From contig NZ_JAGIOO010000001.1 of assembly GCF_017876755.1 (NCBI RefSeq), positions 6,309,786 through 6,373,785 on the forward strand: 64,000 bases of DNA, given 5' to 3'. The position numbers and the translations under genes were made by a program. Source of the stretch: Crossiella equi (lineage in GTDB: Bacteria > Actinomycetota > Actinomycetes > Mycobacteriales > Pseudonocardiaceae). Below are positions 10,324-19,830 of this stretch, in pieces (position 1 is the stretch's first letter; every line of letters starts with the position of its first letter). Below the pieces are notes generated by a model. That model saw only the letters and a list, made by a program, of their open reading frames with translations, did no database searches and had not been told where the DNA came from.

Positions 10324-12168
10324 CTACTTGCCCGGGTCGCGCACCGCGCCCGCGGCGGCCGAGGTGGCCAGCCGGGCGTAGGCGCGCAGCGCCTTGGACA
10401 CCGGCCGCTGCCGGTCCACCGGCTGCCACGGGTTCTCGCTGGCGTCCATCTTCGCCCGCCGCTCGGCCAGCACCGCCTCGTCCACCAGCAGCTCCAGCTT
10501 GCGCTGGTGCACGTCGATGAGGATCTCGTCCCCGTCCTGCACCAGGCCGATCAGACCGCCCGAGGCCGCCTCCGGCGAGATGTGCCCGACCGAGATGCCC
10601 GAGGACCCACCGGAGAAGCGCCCGTCGGTGATCAGCGCGCACACCTTGCCCAGACCCGCGCCCTTGAGGAAGGCCGTCGGGTGCAGCATCTCCTGCATGC
10701 CGGGGCCACCGGCCGGGCCCTCGTAGCGCACCACGATCACCTCACCCGGCTGCACCTGCTTGCCCAGGATCGCCGAGACCGCCTGCTCCTGGCTCTCCAC
10801 CACGCGCGCCGGGCCGCGGAAGACCCACAGCTCCTCGTCGATGCCCGCGGTCTTGATCACCGCGCCTTCCTCGGCCAGGTTCCCGGTCAGCACCGCCAGG
10901 CCGCCGTCGCGGGTGTAGGCGTGCTCGAAGTCGCGGATGCAGCCGCCCGCCGCGTCGGTGTCCAGTGAGGACCAGCGGTTCTCGGTGGAGAAGGCCTGCG
11001 TGGTGCGCACCCCGCCCGGCGCGGCGTGGAACAGCTCCACCGCCTCCGCCGAGGGCGAGTCGGCGCGGATGTCCCAGGTGCCGAGCCAAGAGTCCATGTC
11101 GGTGCTGTGCACGGTGCGCACGTCCCGGTTGAGCAGCCCGGCCCGGTCCAGCTCGCCCAGGATCGCCGGGATGCCGCCCGCCCGGTGCACGTCCTCCATG
11201 TGGTAGTCGGAGTTCGGGCTCACCTTCGACAGGCACGGCACGCGCCTGCTCACCGCGTCGATGTCGGCCATGGTGAACTCGATCTCCGCCTCGTGCGCGG
11301 CGGCCAGGATGTGCAGCACCGTGTTCGTCGAGCCGCCCATGGCCACGTCCAGCGCCATCGCGTTCTCGAACGCCGCCCGGTTGGCGATGTTGCGCGGCAG
11401 CACGGACTCGTCGCCGTCCTGGTAGTACCGCTTGGCCAGCTCCACCACGGTGGTACCCGCCTGCTCGAACAGCGCGCGGCGCTTGGCGTGCGTGGCCAGC
11501 GTGGACCCGTTGCCCGGAAGGGACAGCCCGAGCGCCTCGGTGAGGCAGTTCATCGAGTTCGCGGTGAACATGCCCGAACAGGAGCCGCAGGTCGGACACG
11601 CCGAGCGCTCCACGACGGACAGGCCCTCGTCGTCGACGTCGGGGTTGGCCGAGGCCGAGATCGCGGTGATCAGGTCGGTGGGCGCCTGCGCGACGCCGTC
11701 CACCACGACCGCCTTGCCCGCCTCCATCGGCCCGCCGGAGACGAACACCACCGGGATGTTCAGGCGCAGCGCGGCCATCAGCATGCCCGGGGTGATCTTG
11801 TCGCAGTTGGAGATGCACACCAGCGCGTCGGCGGCGTGCCCGTTGACCATGTACTCCACCGCGTCCGCGATGAGCTCGCGCGAGGGCAGCGAGTAGAGCA
11901 TGCCGCCGTGCCCCATGGCGATGCCGTCGTCCACCGCGATCGTGTGGAACTCCCGCGCCACGCCACCCGCCGCGCGCACCGTCTCGGCCACGATGTCGCC
12001 GAGGTCACGCAGGTGCACGTGGCCGGGCACGAACTGGGTGTAGGAGTTGGCGATCGCCACGATCGGCTTGCCGAAGTCGGAGTCGGTCATGCCGGTGGCC
12101 CGCCACAGCGAACGGGCGCCTGCCGCGTTGCGGCCGTGGGTGGTGACTCGGGAGCGGAGCGGGGGCAC
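10324..12168 (-). CDS. ilvD: dihydroxy-acid dehydratase
   Basis: A 614-residue Fe-S dehydratase converting dihydroxy acids to 2-oxo acids in valine, isoleucine and leucine synthesis. Cluster ligands are seen in CISNCDK and [16 protein letters not shown]. The C-terminal [10 protein letters not shown] carries the proposed catalytic Ser. The GTG start at 12168 follows AAGGAGGAG closely; the stop of the upstream PH-domain gene lies in this ribosome site, so the two are probably cotranscribed. ilvB starts about 0.7 kb away on the other strand, so the pathway genes are clustered but not in one operon. Confidence 0.97.
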   Translation of the reverse strand: MPPLRSRVTTHGRNAAGARSLWRATGMTDSDFGKPIVAIANSYTQFVPGHVHLRDLGDIVAETVRAAGGVAREFHTIAVDDGIAMGHGGMLYSLPSRELIADAVEYMVNGHAADALVCISNCDKITPGMLMAALRLNIPVVFVSGGPMEAGKAVVVDGVAQAPTDLITAISASANPDVDDEGLSVVERSACPTCGSCSGMFTANSMNCLTEALGLSLPGNGSTLATHAKRRALFEQAGTTVVELAKRYYQDGDESVLPRNIANRAAFENAMALDVAMGGSTNTVLHILAAAHEAEIEFTMADIDAVSRRVPCLSKVSPNSDYHMEDVHRAGGIPAILGELDRAGLLNRDVRTVHSTDMDSWLGTWDIRADSPSAEAVELFHAAPGGVRTTQAFSTENRWSSLDTDAAGGCIRDFEHAYTRDGGLAVLTGNLAEEGAVIKTAGIDEELWVFRGPARVVESQEQAVSAILGKQVQPGEVIVVRYEGPAGGPGMQEMLHPTAFLKGAGLGKVCALITDGRFSGGSSGISVGHISPEAASGGLIGLVQDGDEILIDVHQRKLELLVDEAVLAERRAKMDASENPWQPVDRQRPVSKALRAYARLATSAAAGAVRDPGK

Positions 12169-12177
12169 AGCTCCTCC

Positions 12178-12558
12178 TTAACGGGGTTCGTCGGTGGTGG
12201 GGGCGCCGAAGCGGCCGCCGCTGGCCTCGGACAGCGCGGCCAGGTCGCGCACCCGCACCGCGGGCAGGGCGACCTCGGAGCTGTCGGCCAGCACGACCTT
12301 CACGCCCTGGCGCTTCGTCAGTCGCAGGGAGGTGATGTCGGACCAGCTGATGCTGCGGGCGCCGAACAGGGTGCGGATGTGCACGTGTTCGGCGTCGACC
12401 ACGGTCCTGGTGCGGATCACCCACAGGACCAGTGCGATCGGCACCAGGTAGATGACCTGGAGCCCCGGCGCCCCGAAGGCGAGGGGTGTCGCGCACAGGA
12501 ACAGCAGCGCCACCGCGATCATAGCCGTCGTGGGGATCCGGAATATCAGTCCGCTCAC
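12178..12558 (-). CDS. PH-domain membrane protein
   Basis: A 126-residue protein from GTG 12558. Two hydrophobic segments (about residues 10-45) are followed by a bacterial PH-like domain: VVDAEHVHIRTLFGARSISWSDITSLRLTK. This pattern is common in actinobacterial low-molecular-weight PH proteins, including those next to ilvD. It ends 10 bp before ilvD. Function is unknown; membrane anchoring is inferred from the hydrophobic start. Confidence 0.8.
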   Translation of the reverse strand: MSGLIFRIPTTAMIAVALLFLCATPLAFGAPGLQVIYLVPIALVLWVIRTRTVVDAEHVHIRTLFGARSISWSDITSLRLTKRQGVKVVLADSSEVALPAVRVRDLAALSEASGGRFGAPTTDEPR

Positions 12559-12667
12559 CCCCCGATCCTCGCACGCCCGCGCGGTGCGCCCGTGTCCGCG
12601 AGGGCACGATCCAAGGTTCCGATGTCGCTCAGTCGTGTCCAACATCCGGGAGTACCGTCTCGCAGAG

Positions 12668-12810
12668 TTGACGCCTGGCCGGACCGGGGTCTAGCGTCGG
12701 CAGGGTGCAGCGCAAGACCTTCCTCGTACTTCCCAGGCGCGTCGACGCCTAGGAAGCACTCGTCGACGCGCAACCCTCGTACGGCCAACCCTGGTCGGCG
12801 GGGGTTTTTT
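12668..12810 (+). promoter_or_regulatory. ilvBNC promoter and leader-peptide attenuator
   Basis: TTGACG (12668-12673), an 18-bp spacer and TAGCGT (12692-12697) place transcription start at about 12705, the first base of the leader GTG. After the leader, a perfect 11-bp inverted repeat (12737-12747 with 12761-12771, built on GCGTCGACG) covers its last codons and stop. A terminator stem follows (12772-12786 with 12793-12806) ending in six T. This is the layout of a transcription attenuator for branched-chain amino acid supply. The pairing model is by eye. Confidence 0.85.
12705..12752 (+). CDS. ilvB leader peptide, 15 residues
   Basis: GTG-initiated peptide MQRKTFLVLPRRVDA ending at TAG. The core Leu-Val-Leu uses CTC-GTA-CTT; GTA and CTT are rare in neighbouring genes, which suits supply-sensing. 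There is no ribosome site upstream and the start codon sits at the predicted transcript 5' end, so translation is probably leaderless. The last codons lie in the 5' arm of the first hairpin. Streptomyces ilvB leaders are recalled to have a similar ILVLGKRVG core. Confidence 0.85.
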   Translation: MQRKTFLVLPRRVDA

Positions 12811-12851
12811 GTTGCCCGCAGCTCGCCCACACCGAACACGAGGCAGACCCG

Positions 12852-14669
12852 ATGACCCAGGTGAGGCCCACACCGCCGCCCCAGGGGGCGCGCCCCCGTC
12901 CCACTCCGCCCGCCGGTGCCCCGGTGCGCGTGACCGGCGCGCAGTCCCTCGTCCGCTCGCTCGAGGCGGTCGGCTGCGAGGTCGTCTTCGGCATCCCGGG
13001 CGGCGCGATCCTCCCCGCCTACGACCCGCTGCTGGACTCCACCAAGGTCCGCCACGTCCTCGTCCGCCACGAGCAGGGCGCCGGGCACGCGGCCTCCGGC
13101 TACGCGCACGCCACCGGCCGCGTCGGTGTGTGCATGGCCACCTCCGGGCCGGGCGCCACCAACCTGGTCACCCCGATCGCCGACGCCTACATGGACTCCA
13201 TCCCCATGGTGGCCATCACGGGCCAGGTCGCGCGCACCTCGATCGGCACGGACGCCTTCCAGGAAGCCGACATCTGCGGCATCACCATGCCGATCACCAA
13301 GCACAACATCCTCGTCACCGACGCGGCGGAGATCCCGCGCGCGATCGCCGAGGCCTTCCACATCGCCAGCACCGGCCGCCCCGGCCCGGTCCTGGTCGAC
13401 CTGCCCAAGGACATCCTGCAGGCCACCACGTCCTTCACCTGGCCGCCGGAGATGCGTCTGCCCGGCTACCGGCCCACCACCAAGCCGCACGGCAAGCAGG
13501 TGCGCGAGGCCGCCAAGCTCATCGCCACCGCACGCCGTCCGGTGCTCTACGTCGGTGGCGGCGTGGTGCGCGGCAAGGCCTCCGCCGAGCTGCTGGAGCT
13601 GGCCGAGCTCACCGGCATCCCGGTGGTCACCACGCTGATGGCCCGCGGCGCCTTCCCCGACTCCCACCGCGCGCACCTGGGCATGCCCGGCATGCACGGC
13701 ACGGTCGCCGCGGTGGCCGCGTTGCAGCGCTCGGACCTGCTCATCACCCTGGGCGCCCGCTTCGACGACCGCGTCACCGGCCAGCTCAGCTCCTTCGCGC
13801 CGGACGCGCAGGTCATCCACGCCGACATCGACCCGGCCGAGATCTCCAAGAACCGCAAGGCGGACGTGCCGATCGTGGGCGACGTCAAGGAGATCATCGC
13901 CGACCTGGTGCCCGCCGTGCGGTCGGAGTACGACCACGGCACCCGCGCGGACATCTCCGCCTGGTGGACCATGCTGGACGGGATGCGCGAGTCCTTCCCG
14001 CTCGGCTACGACTGGCCCGCCGACGGCACGCTGTCCCCGCAGTACGTCATCGAGCGCATCGGCGCCCTGGTCGGCCCGGACGCCGCCTACGTGGCGGGCG
14101 TCGGCCAGCACCAGATGTGGGCCGCGCAGTTCATCAAGTACGAGAAGCCCGCCACCTGGATCAACTCCGGCGGCCTGGGCACCATGGGCTTCTCGGTGCC
14201 CGCGGCCATGGGCGCCAAGGCAGGCCTGCCGGACACCCCGGTGTGGGCCATCGACGGCGACGGCTGCTTCCAGATGACCAACCAGGAGCTGGCCACCTGC
14301 GCGATCGAGGGCATCCCGATCAAGGTCGCGGTCATCAACAACGGCAACCTGGGCATGGTCCGCCAGTGGCAGACCCTCTTCTACTCCGAGCGCTACTCCA
14401 ACACCGACCTGGGCACGCACAAGCACCGCATCCCGGACTTCGTGCTGCTCGGTGAGGCGCTGGGCTGCGCCGCGTTCCGCGCGGAGACCAAGGAGGAGGT
14501 CGACAAGGTCATCCAGCAGGCCATGGAGATCAACGACCGCCCGGTGGTCATCGACTTCGTGGTCGGCAAGGACGCCCAGGTGTGGCCCATGGTGGCCGCG
14601 GGCACCGGCAACGACGAGATCATGGCCGCGCGCGGCATCCGCCCGCTGTTCGACGAAGACGAGGTGTGA
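12852..14669 (+). CDS. ilvB: acetolactate synthase large (catalytic) subunit
   Basis: A 605-residue thiamine-diphosphate enzyme making acetolactate or acetohydroxybutyrate, the common first step of valine/leucine and isoleucine routes. Visible: [15 protein letters not shown], the catalytic Glu in [14 protein letters not shown], and the diphosphate/Mg motif [15 protein letters not shown]. The first 25 residues are a Pro-rich extension. The ATG at 12852 lies 42 bp after the attenuator T run. It is the first gene of ilvB-ilvN-ilvC. Confidence 0.97.
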   Translation: MTQVRPTPPPQGARPRPTPPAGAPVRVTGAQSLVRSLEAVGCEVVFGIPGGAILPAYDPLLDSTKVRHVLVRHEQGAGHAASGYAHATGRVGVCMATSGPGATNLVTPIADAYMDSIPMVAITGQVARTSIGTDAFQEADICGITMPITKHNILVTDAAEIPRAIAEAFHIASTGRPGPVLVDLPKDILQATTSFTWPPEMRLPGYRPTTKPHGKQVREAAKLIATARRPVLYVGGGVVRGKASAELLELAELTGIPVVTTLMARGAFPDSHRAHLGMPGMHGTVAAVAALQRSDLLITLGARFDDRVTGQLSSFAPDAQVIHADIDPAEISKNRKADVPIVGDVKEIIADLVPAVRSEYDHGTRADISAWWTMLDGMRESFPLGYDWPADGTLSPQYVIERIGALVGPDAAYVAGVGQHQMWAAQFIKYEKPATWINSGGLGTMGFSVPAAMGAKAGLPDTPVWAIDGDGCFQMTNQELATCAIEGIPIKVAVINNGNLGMVRQWQTLFYSERYSNTDLGTHKHRIPDFVLLGEALGCAAFRAETKEEVDKVIQQAMEINDRPVVIDFVVGKDAQVWPMVAAGTGNDEIMAARGIRPLFDEDEV

Positions 14670-14673
14670 GGCG

Positions 14674-15180
14674 ATGACTCGGCACACGCTGAGCGTGCTG
14701 GTGGAGAACAAGCCGGGTGTGCTCGCCCGGGTCGCGGGCCTGTTCTCCCGGCGGGGCTTCAACATCGAGAGCCTCGCGGTCGGCCCGACCGAGCACCCCG
14801 AGGTGTCCCGGATGACCATCGTGGTCGCCGTGGAGGAGCTGCCGCTGGAGCAGGTCACCAAGCAGCTCAACAAGCTCGTGCACGTCATCAAGATCGTCGA
14901 GCTGGACGCCTCGGTGTCCGTGCGGCGGGAACTGCTCCTGGTCAAGGTGCGGGCGGACGCCACCGTGCGCAGCCAGGTCCTGGAGACCGTGCAGCTCTTC
15001 CGCGCCAAGGTGGTCGACGTCTCCCCGGAGGCGCTGACCGTCGAGGCCACCGGCACCACCGACAAGCTCGACGCCCTGCTGCGCATGCTGGAGCCCTACG
15101 GGATCCGCGAGATGGTCCAGTCCGGCATGGTGGCCATCGGCAGGGGCGCCCGTTCGATCACCGCTACCGCGGTCCGTTGA
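14674..15180 (+). CDS. ilvN: acetolactate synthase small (regulatory) subunit
   Basis: A 168-residue subunit starting at ATG 14674, 4 bp after ilvB. The N-terminal ACT domain has SVLVENKPGVLARVAGLFSR and GFNIESLAVGPTE, which bind valine for feedback inhibition. The C-terminal half is the usual ALS_ss_C domain. Length is normal. It activates IlvB and is cotranscribed with it. Confidence 0.97.
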   Translation: MTRHTLSVLVENKPGVLARVAGLFSRRGFNIESLAVGPTEHPEVSRMTIVVAVEELPLEQVTKQLNKLVHVIKIVELDASVSVRRELLLVKVRADATVRSQVLETVQLFRAKVVDVSPEALTVEATGTTDKLDALLRMLEPYGIREMVQSGMVAIGRGARSITATAVR

Positions 15181-16221
<1,041 letters not shown>

Positions 16222-16240
16222 CGTCTGCAACCTGCACAGA

Positions 16241-16276
16241 GCGAACGCCGTCTGCCCTCGGGGAGGCGGCGTTCGC
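16241..16276 (+). terminator. terminator after ilvC
   Basis: GCGAACGCCG and CGGCGTTCGC form a perfect 10-bp stem enclosing a GC-rich loop, 20 bp after the ilvC stop. There is no T run, so it may act as a weak or Rho-assisted terminator. Confidence 0.7.
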
Positions 16277-16445
16277 GCTGTCCAGCCCCGGTACTCCCCG
16301 CTACGGAGGGTGATCTGGAACCCCACCCGATCAGTTCATTTCACTCCGTAATTTGCTTATTTAGCATGGTCTTCACGCGATCCGCGTTCGGCTGGTGAGG
16401 CTTGGGACCCCGTTACCAGCAGCGAGACGGCGGAGGCGAAGCCTC

Positions 16446-16823
16446 ATGACGCGGGGAGCGTGGAAAACCATGACCGGCAACATGACCGGGGGCCTGGACG
16501 ACTCGGTCCGCACCCACCTGGCCAAGTTGTTCACCCTGGTCCACAGCCTGGATGACCTCGACGTGGCTGAACTGGCCCGCACGGAGATGCCCAGGCTCAT
16601 CTCGGCCTTGAAACTGGTGCTGGACGCCCACGCCCCGGACGAGTACGGCCACTGCACGGTCTGCCAACCGGGCAAGCGCCGCCACCGCCTCCCCTTCGAA
16701 CCCTGTCGTGCCTACGACAGCGCCCAACGCTTCCTGGCAGTGGAACGCGGCCTCCCGCAAATGCTGGTCCAGGCCCAGTCGGCCTCCTTCGCCGACCACC
16801 GCCCCCGCCACGCCCTTCGCTAG
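16446..16823 (+). CDS. small CxxC protein of unknown function
   Basis: A 125-residue protein starting at ATG 16446, 9 nt after GGAGG at 16432-16436; a second ATG at 16470 is possible. The middle has a possible metal site, HCTVCQPG followed after 13 residues by a third Cys in FEPCRAY. A similar C-x2-C-x(11-13)-C arrangement occurs in the facing gene at 17551-17994, so the two may be distant paralogs. An AT-rich promoter-like stretch lies at about 16330-16370. Function is unknown; the setting looks accessory. Confidence 0.7.
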   Translation: MTRGAWKTMTGNMTGGLDDSVRTHLAKLFTLVHSLDDLDVAELARTEMPRLISALKLVLDAHAPDEYGHCTVCQPGKRRHRLPFEPCRAYDSAQRFLAVERGLPQMLVQAQSASFADHRPRHALR

Positions 16824-17469
16824 CCTCCAGAGACTTGGGGTGGCCCGCCCACCCCGCCACCGCTGCCCTCGCCGACACCCACCGGGCGAGGGCAGTCGGC
16901 TGTGTGCGAGCAGCCGCCAGCCCCCGCCTGGTGGGTGTCGGCGGCTGAGGAAACCGTTGCACCCCAGGCGATTGTCCGCCCTGCGGGTGGAGCTCGGCAC
17001 CGCCGGTCGAGTCCCGTTGCGTCGCAAGCCCAGGTCGACCGTGAAGGCAGCTCGGCCCGCCAGCCCGAGGCTCGGCGGCGAAGGCGCCTCGGCTTCCACG
17101 CACCCCCGCTCCGGCACCACAAGCACGGGCGCTCACCCACACCGAGCGGGCATCCACCCGCGTCGTCCGCTCGACTGGTGTGGACGTGAGGGACCGGCGC
17201 GGGTTCCGCCGGAGGCCGTCCACGGCGGCCGACGAACGGCCCTAGCGGGGGTCGGGCCCGTCGGCGAGGCTGCCTCCGGTGGGGGCGTCCCCGCCGCCCG
17301 ATCCCCGGGTAACCCGGTGCGGGTCGATGAGGTGGACGCAGGGGGTCGGGTGGGTCGTAGCGGATGATGATGCAACCTGCACAAGACCGCTACAACGTGT
17401 CTTCGCGATCTGATCCGTTCGGCCGCATACTCCGCGCTGGTGCTACGCGGAGTAGTCAGAAATAAGGGG
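16824..17469. other. 646-bp non-coding stretch with nested inverted repeats
   Basis: No convincing gene is seen on either strand; long open frames here lack family motifs and ribosome sites. Just after the upstream gene, TGGGGTGG and CCACCCC (about 16836-16855) form a terminator-like stem. At 16863-16942 two mutually exclusive stems exist: CTGCCCTCGCC with GGCGAGGGCAG, and GCCGACACCCACC (16871-16883) with GGTGGGTGTCGGC (16930-16942), the latter enclosing a CGGCTG/CAGCCG hairpin. At 17428-17454 TACTCCGCG and CGCGGAGTA form another stem. Confidence 0.6.
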
Positions 17470-17498
17470 GCGGCCCGGCTGGGAAGTCGCCGGGCCGC
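17470..17498. terminator. GC-rich hairpin downstream of the 147-aa gene
   Basis: GCGGCCCGGC (17470-17479) and GCCGGGCCGC (17489-17498) form a perfect 10-bp stem about 50 bp beyond the stop of the minus-strand gene at 17551, so it probably terminates that transcript. Confidence 0.65.
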
Positions 17499-17550
17499 CG
17501 GGTACTGCCGGGGGCTGGAGTGGGGTGTGGGGGAGGGGTGAGTCCGCTGG

Positions 17551-17994
17551 TCAGGCCACCTGGCCTGGGGCCACGGTCAGGCGGTGGCGGGCTCGCTGGG
17601 CCGGGATGTCGTCCTGGCCTGACGGGGGGCTACCGGGCCAGGACGACAGTTCCGGGGTGGGGGCGTCCTCGACCAGGCACAGCTGGACGTAGGCGATCCA
17701 CCAGGTCGGGCAGGGCCACTCGCCGCCAATGCCCCAGCTCGGGCGGCACAGGCGGCAGCGCCTGCGCTTGCGGCGGCCCACCGTGCGGTGCTGGGCCAGT
17801 AAGAACTGCCAGCCGCGCACCGTGCGCAGCAGCGCGTTGCGGGCCGCCGGGTCGCGCTGGGCCTCTGCCAGGCGTTCCAGTTCGGCCAGCCGGGTGGCCA
17901 CCGCGCGGTAGCACTCACGGCCACGAGTCGTGCAGCGATCCGGCGCCTCGTGTACGTCCAGGATGGACCTGCCTGACGGCCACACGGTCTCCAC
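17551..17994 (-). CDS. hypothetical actinobacterial CxxC protein
   Basis: A 147-residue basic protein from a GTG at 17994; a second in-frame GTG at 17985 has better spacing to AAGGGG. The centre is alpha-helical (ATRLAELERLAEAQRD), followed by RRCRLCRP and, after 11 residues, WPCPTWWIAYVQL, a possible zinc site. The C-terminus is Pro/Ser-rich. No function is recognised. Proteins of this look are common in Pseudonocardiales accessory regions. It is convergent with the CxxC gene at 16446 and divergent from the XRE regulator. Confidence 0.65.
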   Translation of the reverse strand: METVWPSGRSILDVHEAPDRCTTRGRECYRAVATRLAELERLAEAQRDPAARNALLRTVRGWQFLLAQHRTVGRRKRRRCRLCRPSWGIGGEWPCPTWWIAYVQLCLVEDAPTPELSSWPGSPPSGQDDIPAQRARHRLTVAPGQVA

Positions 17995-18303
17995 CGCCCC
18001 TTAGCGTGAGTCGTGATTACCCAAGGTCGCGACCTCCGTGTTCGGAGCGCGACGATCCGGGTACCTAGCGTGCAAGACCGAACCCCAGAAATGCAACATA
18101 CATACTGCGAAAGACACGATCGGGTGAGACTGTCGTCCTGCAAACCACAAGCGATTGCAGCTGACTAGCCTCGACCGGCACACTGCGCAAGTTCCCTCTC
18201 ACAGCGTGTCACTGCGGTCTCGTCCGGTTTCCGAGGGAGTCGGGTCACCGGGCGTCCGGACACGCCGCGCTCGCGTGTTGCAACCCGCCGGAGGCACAGG
18301 AAG
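17995..18303. other. 309-bp divergent intergenic region
   Basis: This lies between the minus-strand 147-aa gene and the XRE regulator. It is less GC-rich than its surroundings (about 18080-18130) and must hold both promoters. No clear operator palindrome or small gene could be identified. GGAGG at about 18291 serves the XRE start. Confidence 0.5.
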
Positions 18304-19152
18304 ATGACCACCAGCCACAGCCCGACCGTCCGCCGCAGGCGGCTGGCCTCCGAGTTACGGCGCCTCCGCGAGTCGGCGAACCTGACGTGCGAGGAGGTGG
18401 CCAGCCACCTCGAGTGCTCGGCGGCCAAGGTCAGCCGCATCGAGACCGGTCGCACCGGGGTCAACCCGCGCGACGTGCGCGACATGCTCGTGCTCTACGG
18501 CGTCGACGGCGACCGCCAGAACGCCCTGATCGACCTCGCCCGCATGGCCAAGCTCAAGGGCTGGTGGCACAACTACGGCGATGTGCTCACCGGTGGCTTC
18601 GCCGGGATGGAGGCCGAGGCCTCCTCGATCCGCACGTTCGAGTACCTCGTGGTGCCCGGGCTGCTGCAGACCGAGCGCTACGCCCTCGCCGTCTTCCGCG
18701 CGGTCCGGCCCAAGGCCGCGCCGTCGGAGGTGGAGCGGCGCGTGGCCGCGCGGATGGCCCGGCAGAGCCTGCTCTCCTCGGACTCCGGCCCGAAGTACTG
18801 GGCGGTCCTGGACGAGGCGGCCCTCAGGCGTCGCGTCGGTGATGCCGATGTCATGCGCGAGCAGCTCGACCGCCTGGTCAAGATGAGCTCGCTGCCGAAC
18901 GTGGAGATCCAGGTGCTCCCGTTCAGCGCGGGCGCGCACGCGGCCTCCGACGGCCCGTTCGTCATCCTCGGCTTCCCCGACCCGCTCGACCCGACCGTGG
19001 TCTACGTGGAAAGCCTGACCAGCGCGCTCTACCTGGAGAAGCCGGAGGAGATCCGGCTGTACAGCACCGTCTTCGACCACGTCCGCGCCGCCGCCCTCGG
19101 CACGGAGGAGTCGGTCGCCCTCATGGCGGCCATGGCCGAGGAGCTCGCGTGA
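18304..19152 (+). CDS. XRE-family regulator with DUF5753 (Scr1-type antitoxin-like)
   Basis: A 282-residue protein. Residues about 12-70 form an XRE helix-turn-helix (RRLASELRRLRESANLTCEE; then SAAKVSRIETGRTGVNPRDV). Residues about 95-275 are the DUF5753 ligand-like domain with EYLVVPGLLQTERYA and ALRRRVGDADVMREQLDRL. In Streptomyces, Scr1-type regulators act with the DUF397 protein encoded next to them, as here. ATG 18304 follows GGAGG. Such gene pairs are numerous in sporulating actinobacteria. Confidence 0.92.
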   Translation: MTTSHSPTVRRRRLASELRRLRESANLTCEEVASHLECSAAKVSRIETGRTGVNPRDVRDMLVLYGVDGDRQNALIDLARMAKLKGWWHNYGDVLTGGFAGMEAEASSIRTFEYLVVPGLLQTERYALAVFRAVRPKAAPSEVERRVAARMARQSLLSSDSGPKYWAVLDEAALRRRVGDADVMREQLDRLVKMSSLPNVEIQVLPFSAGAHAASDGPFVILGFPDPLDPTVVYVESLTSALYLEKPEEIRLYSTVFDHVRAAALGTEESVALMAAMAEELA

Positions 19153-19199
19153 GCACCCGATTACCCCTCACACAACCGTTGTCCAGCAAGGAGCTCGTG

Positions 19200-19406
19200 A
19201 TGTCCGCGAACGTTCGCACCGCCCCGCTGTCCTGGCGCAAGAGCAGTTACAGCGGCGGTGGCAACAACTGCGTCGAGGTCGCCCTCCCCGCCGGGGAGGC
19301 CGCCGTGCGCGACACCAAGAACCGGTCGGCGGGCACGCTGACCTTCACCCGGGCGCAGTGGCACGGCTTCCTGGCCGCCTCCGCCCGCCTCGGGACCGGG
19401 GCGTGA
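19200..19406 (+). CDS. DUF397 protein
   Basis: A 68-residue protein from ATG 19200 with AAGGAG about 8 nt upstream. It contains LSWRKSSYSGGGNNCVEVAL, the DUF397 signature, and ends with FTRAQWHGFLAA. DUF397 proteins are the small partners of Scr1-type XRE regulators and are proposed to bind or oppose them. It lies 47 bp after the regulator gene, in the same direction. Confidence 0.92.
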   Translation: MSANVRTAPLSWRKSSYSGGGNNCVEVALPAGEAAVRDTKNRSAGTLTFTRAQWHGFLAASARLGTGA

Positions 19407-19690
19407 CCCAGCCCGACACGGCCGGGGGCCCGCGGCGGGTCCCCGTCTACGACGACAAGGCGGGCGTCCGCGACACCCTGGACTTCTCCGGGGCGACGTG
19501 GCTGTCCGCCGACGAGGACCCGGACGGGACCGGCAAGGTGGAGATCGCCTTCGTGGACTCCGGCGGCGCCACCTACATCGGGATGCGCAACAGCGCCGAG
19601 CCCGACGGGCCCGTCCTGGTCTTCACCACCGGTGAGTGGGACGCCTTCCTCGCCGGGGCCAAAGACGGGGAGTTCAACGAGCCCTGGTGA
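19403..19690 (+). CDS. second DUF397-like protein
   Basis: A 95-residue protein starting at a GTG that overlaps the preceding stop by 4 bp. It has a longer N-terminus (VTQPDTAGGPRRVPVYDDKAG), then LDFSGATWLSADEDP and a DUF397-like end, VLVFTTGEWDAFLAGAKDGEF. The SSYSGG motif is missing, so it is a divergent member. The overlap suggests coupled translation with the first DUF397 protein. Confidence 0.8.
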   Translation: MTQPDTAGGPRRVPVYDDKAGVRDTLDFSGATWLSADEDPDGTGKVEIAFVDSGGATYIGMRNSAEPDGPVLVFTTGEWDAFLAGAKDGEFNEPW

Positions 19691-19703
19691 GGCCCATCGG
19701 GAC

Positions 19704-19729
19704 GCGGGGGTGACCAAGCTCGCCCCCGC
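19704..19729 (+). terminator. terminator after the XRE-DUF397 operon
   Basis: GCGGGGG (19704-19710) pairs with CCCCCGC (19723-19729) across a 12-nt loop, 14 bp after the DUF397 stop and before the serA promoter region. Confidence 0.6.
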
Positions 19730-19830
19730 CACCTGAAACACCGCGTTAACACCGCAGCTAGACTGCGGCTTTCCGCTCGGGGCACAACGCGGTGACCCGG
19801 ACACAGGCCCGTCCTATCAGGAGCGCACCG

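Noticed and set aside
12555-15086. 843-codon minus-strand frame opposite ilvB-ilvN
   Set aside because: It mirrors ilvBN in the other strand, has no domain and would run through the attenuator.
16413-17126. Minus-strand frame of 237 codons over the structured non-coding stretch
   Set aside because: It overlaps the plus-strand CxxC gene with better evidence, and no family motif is visible.
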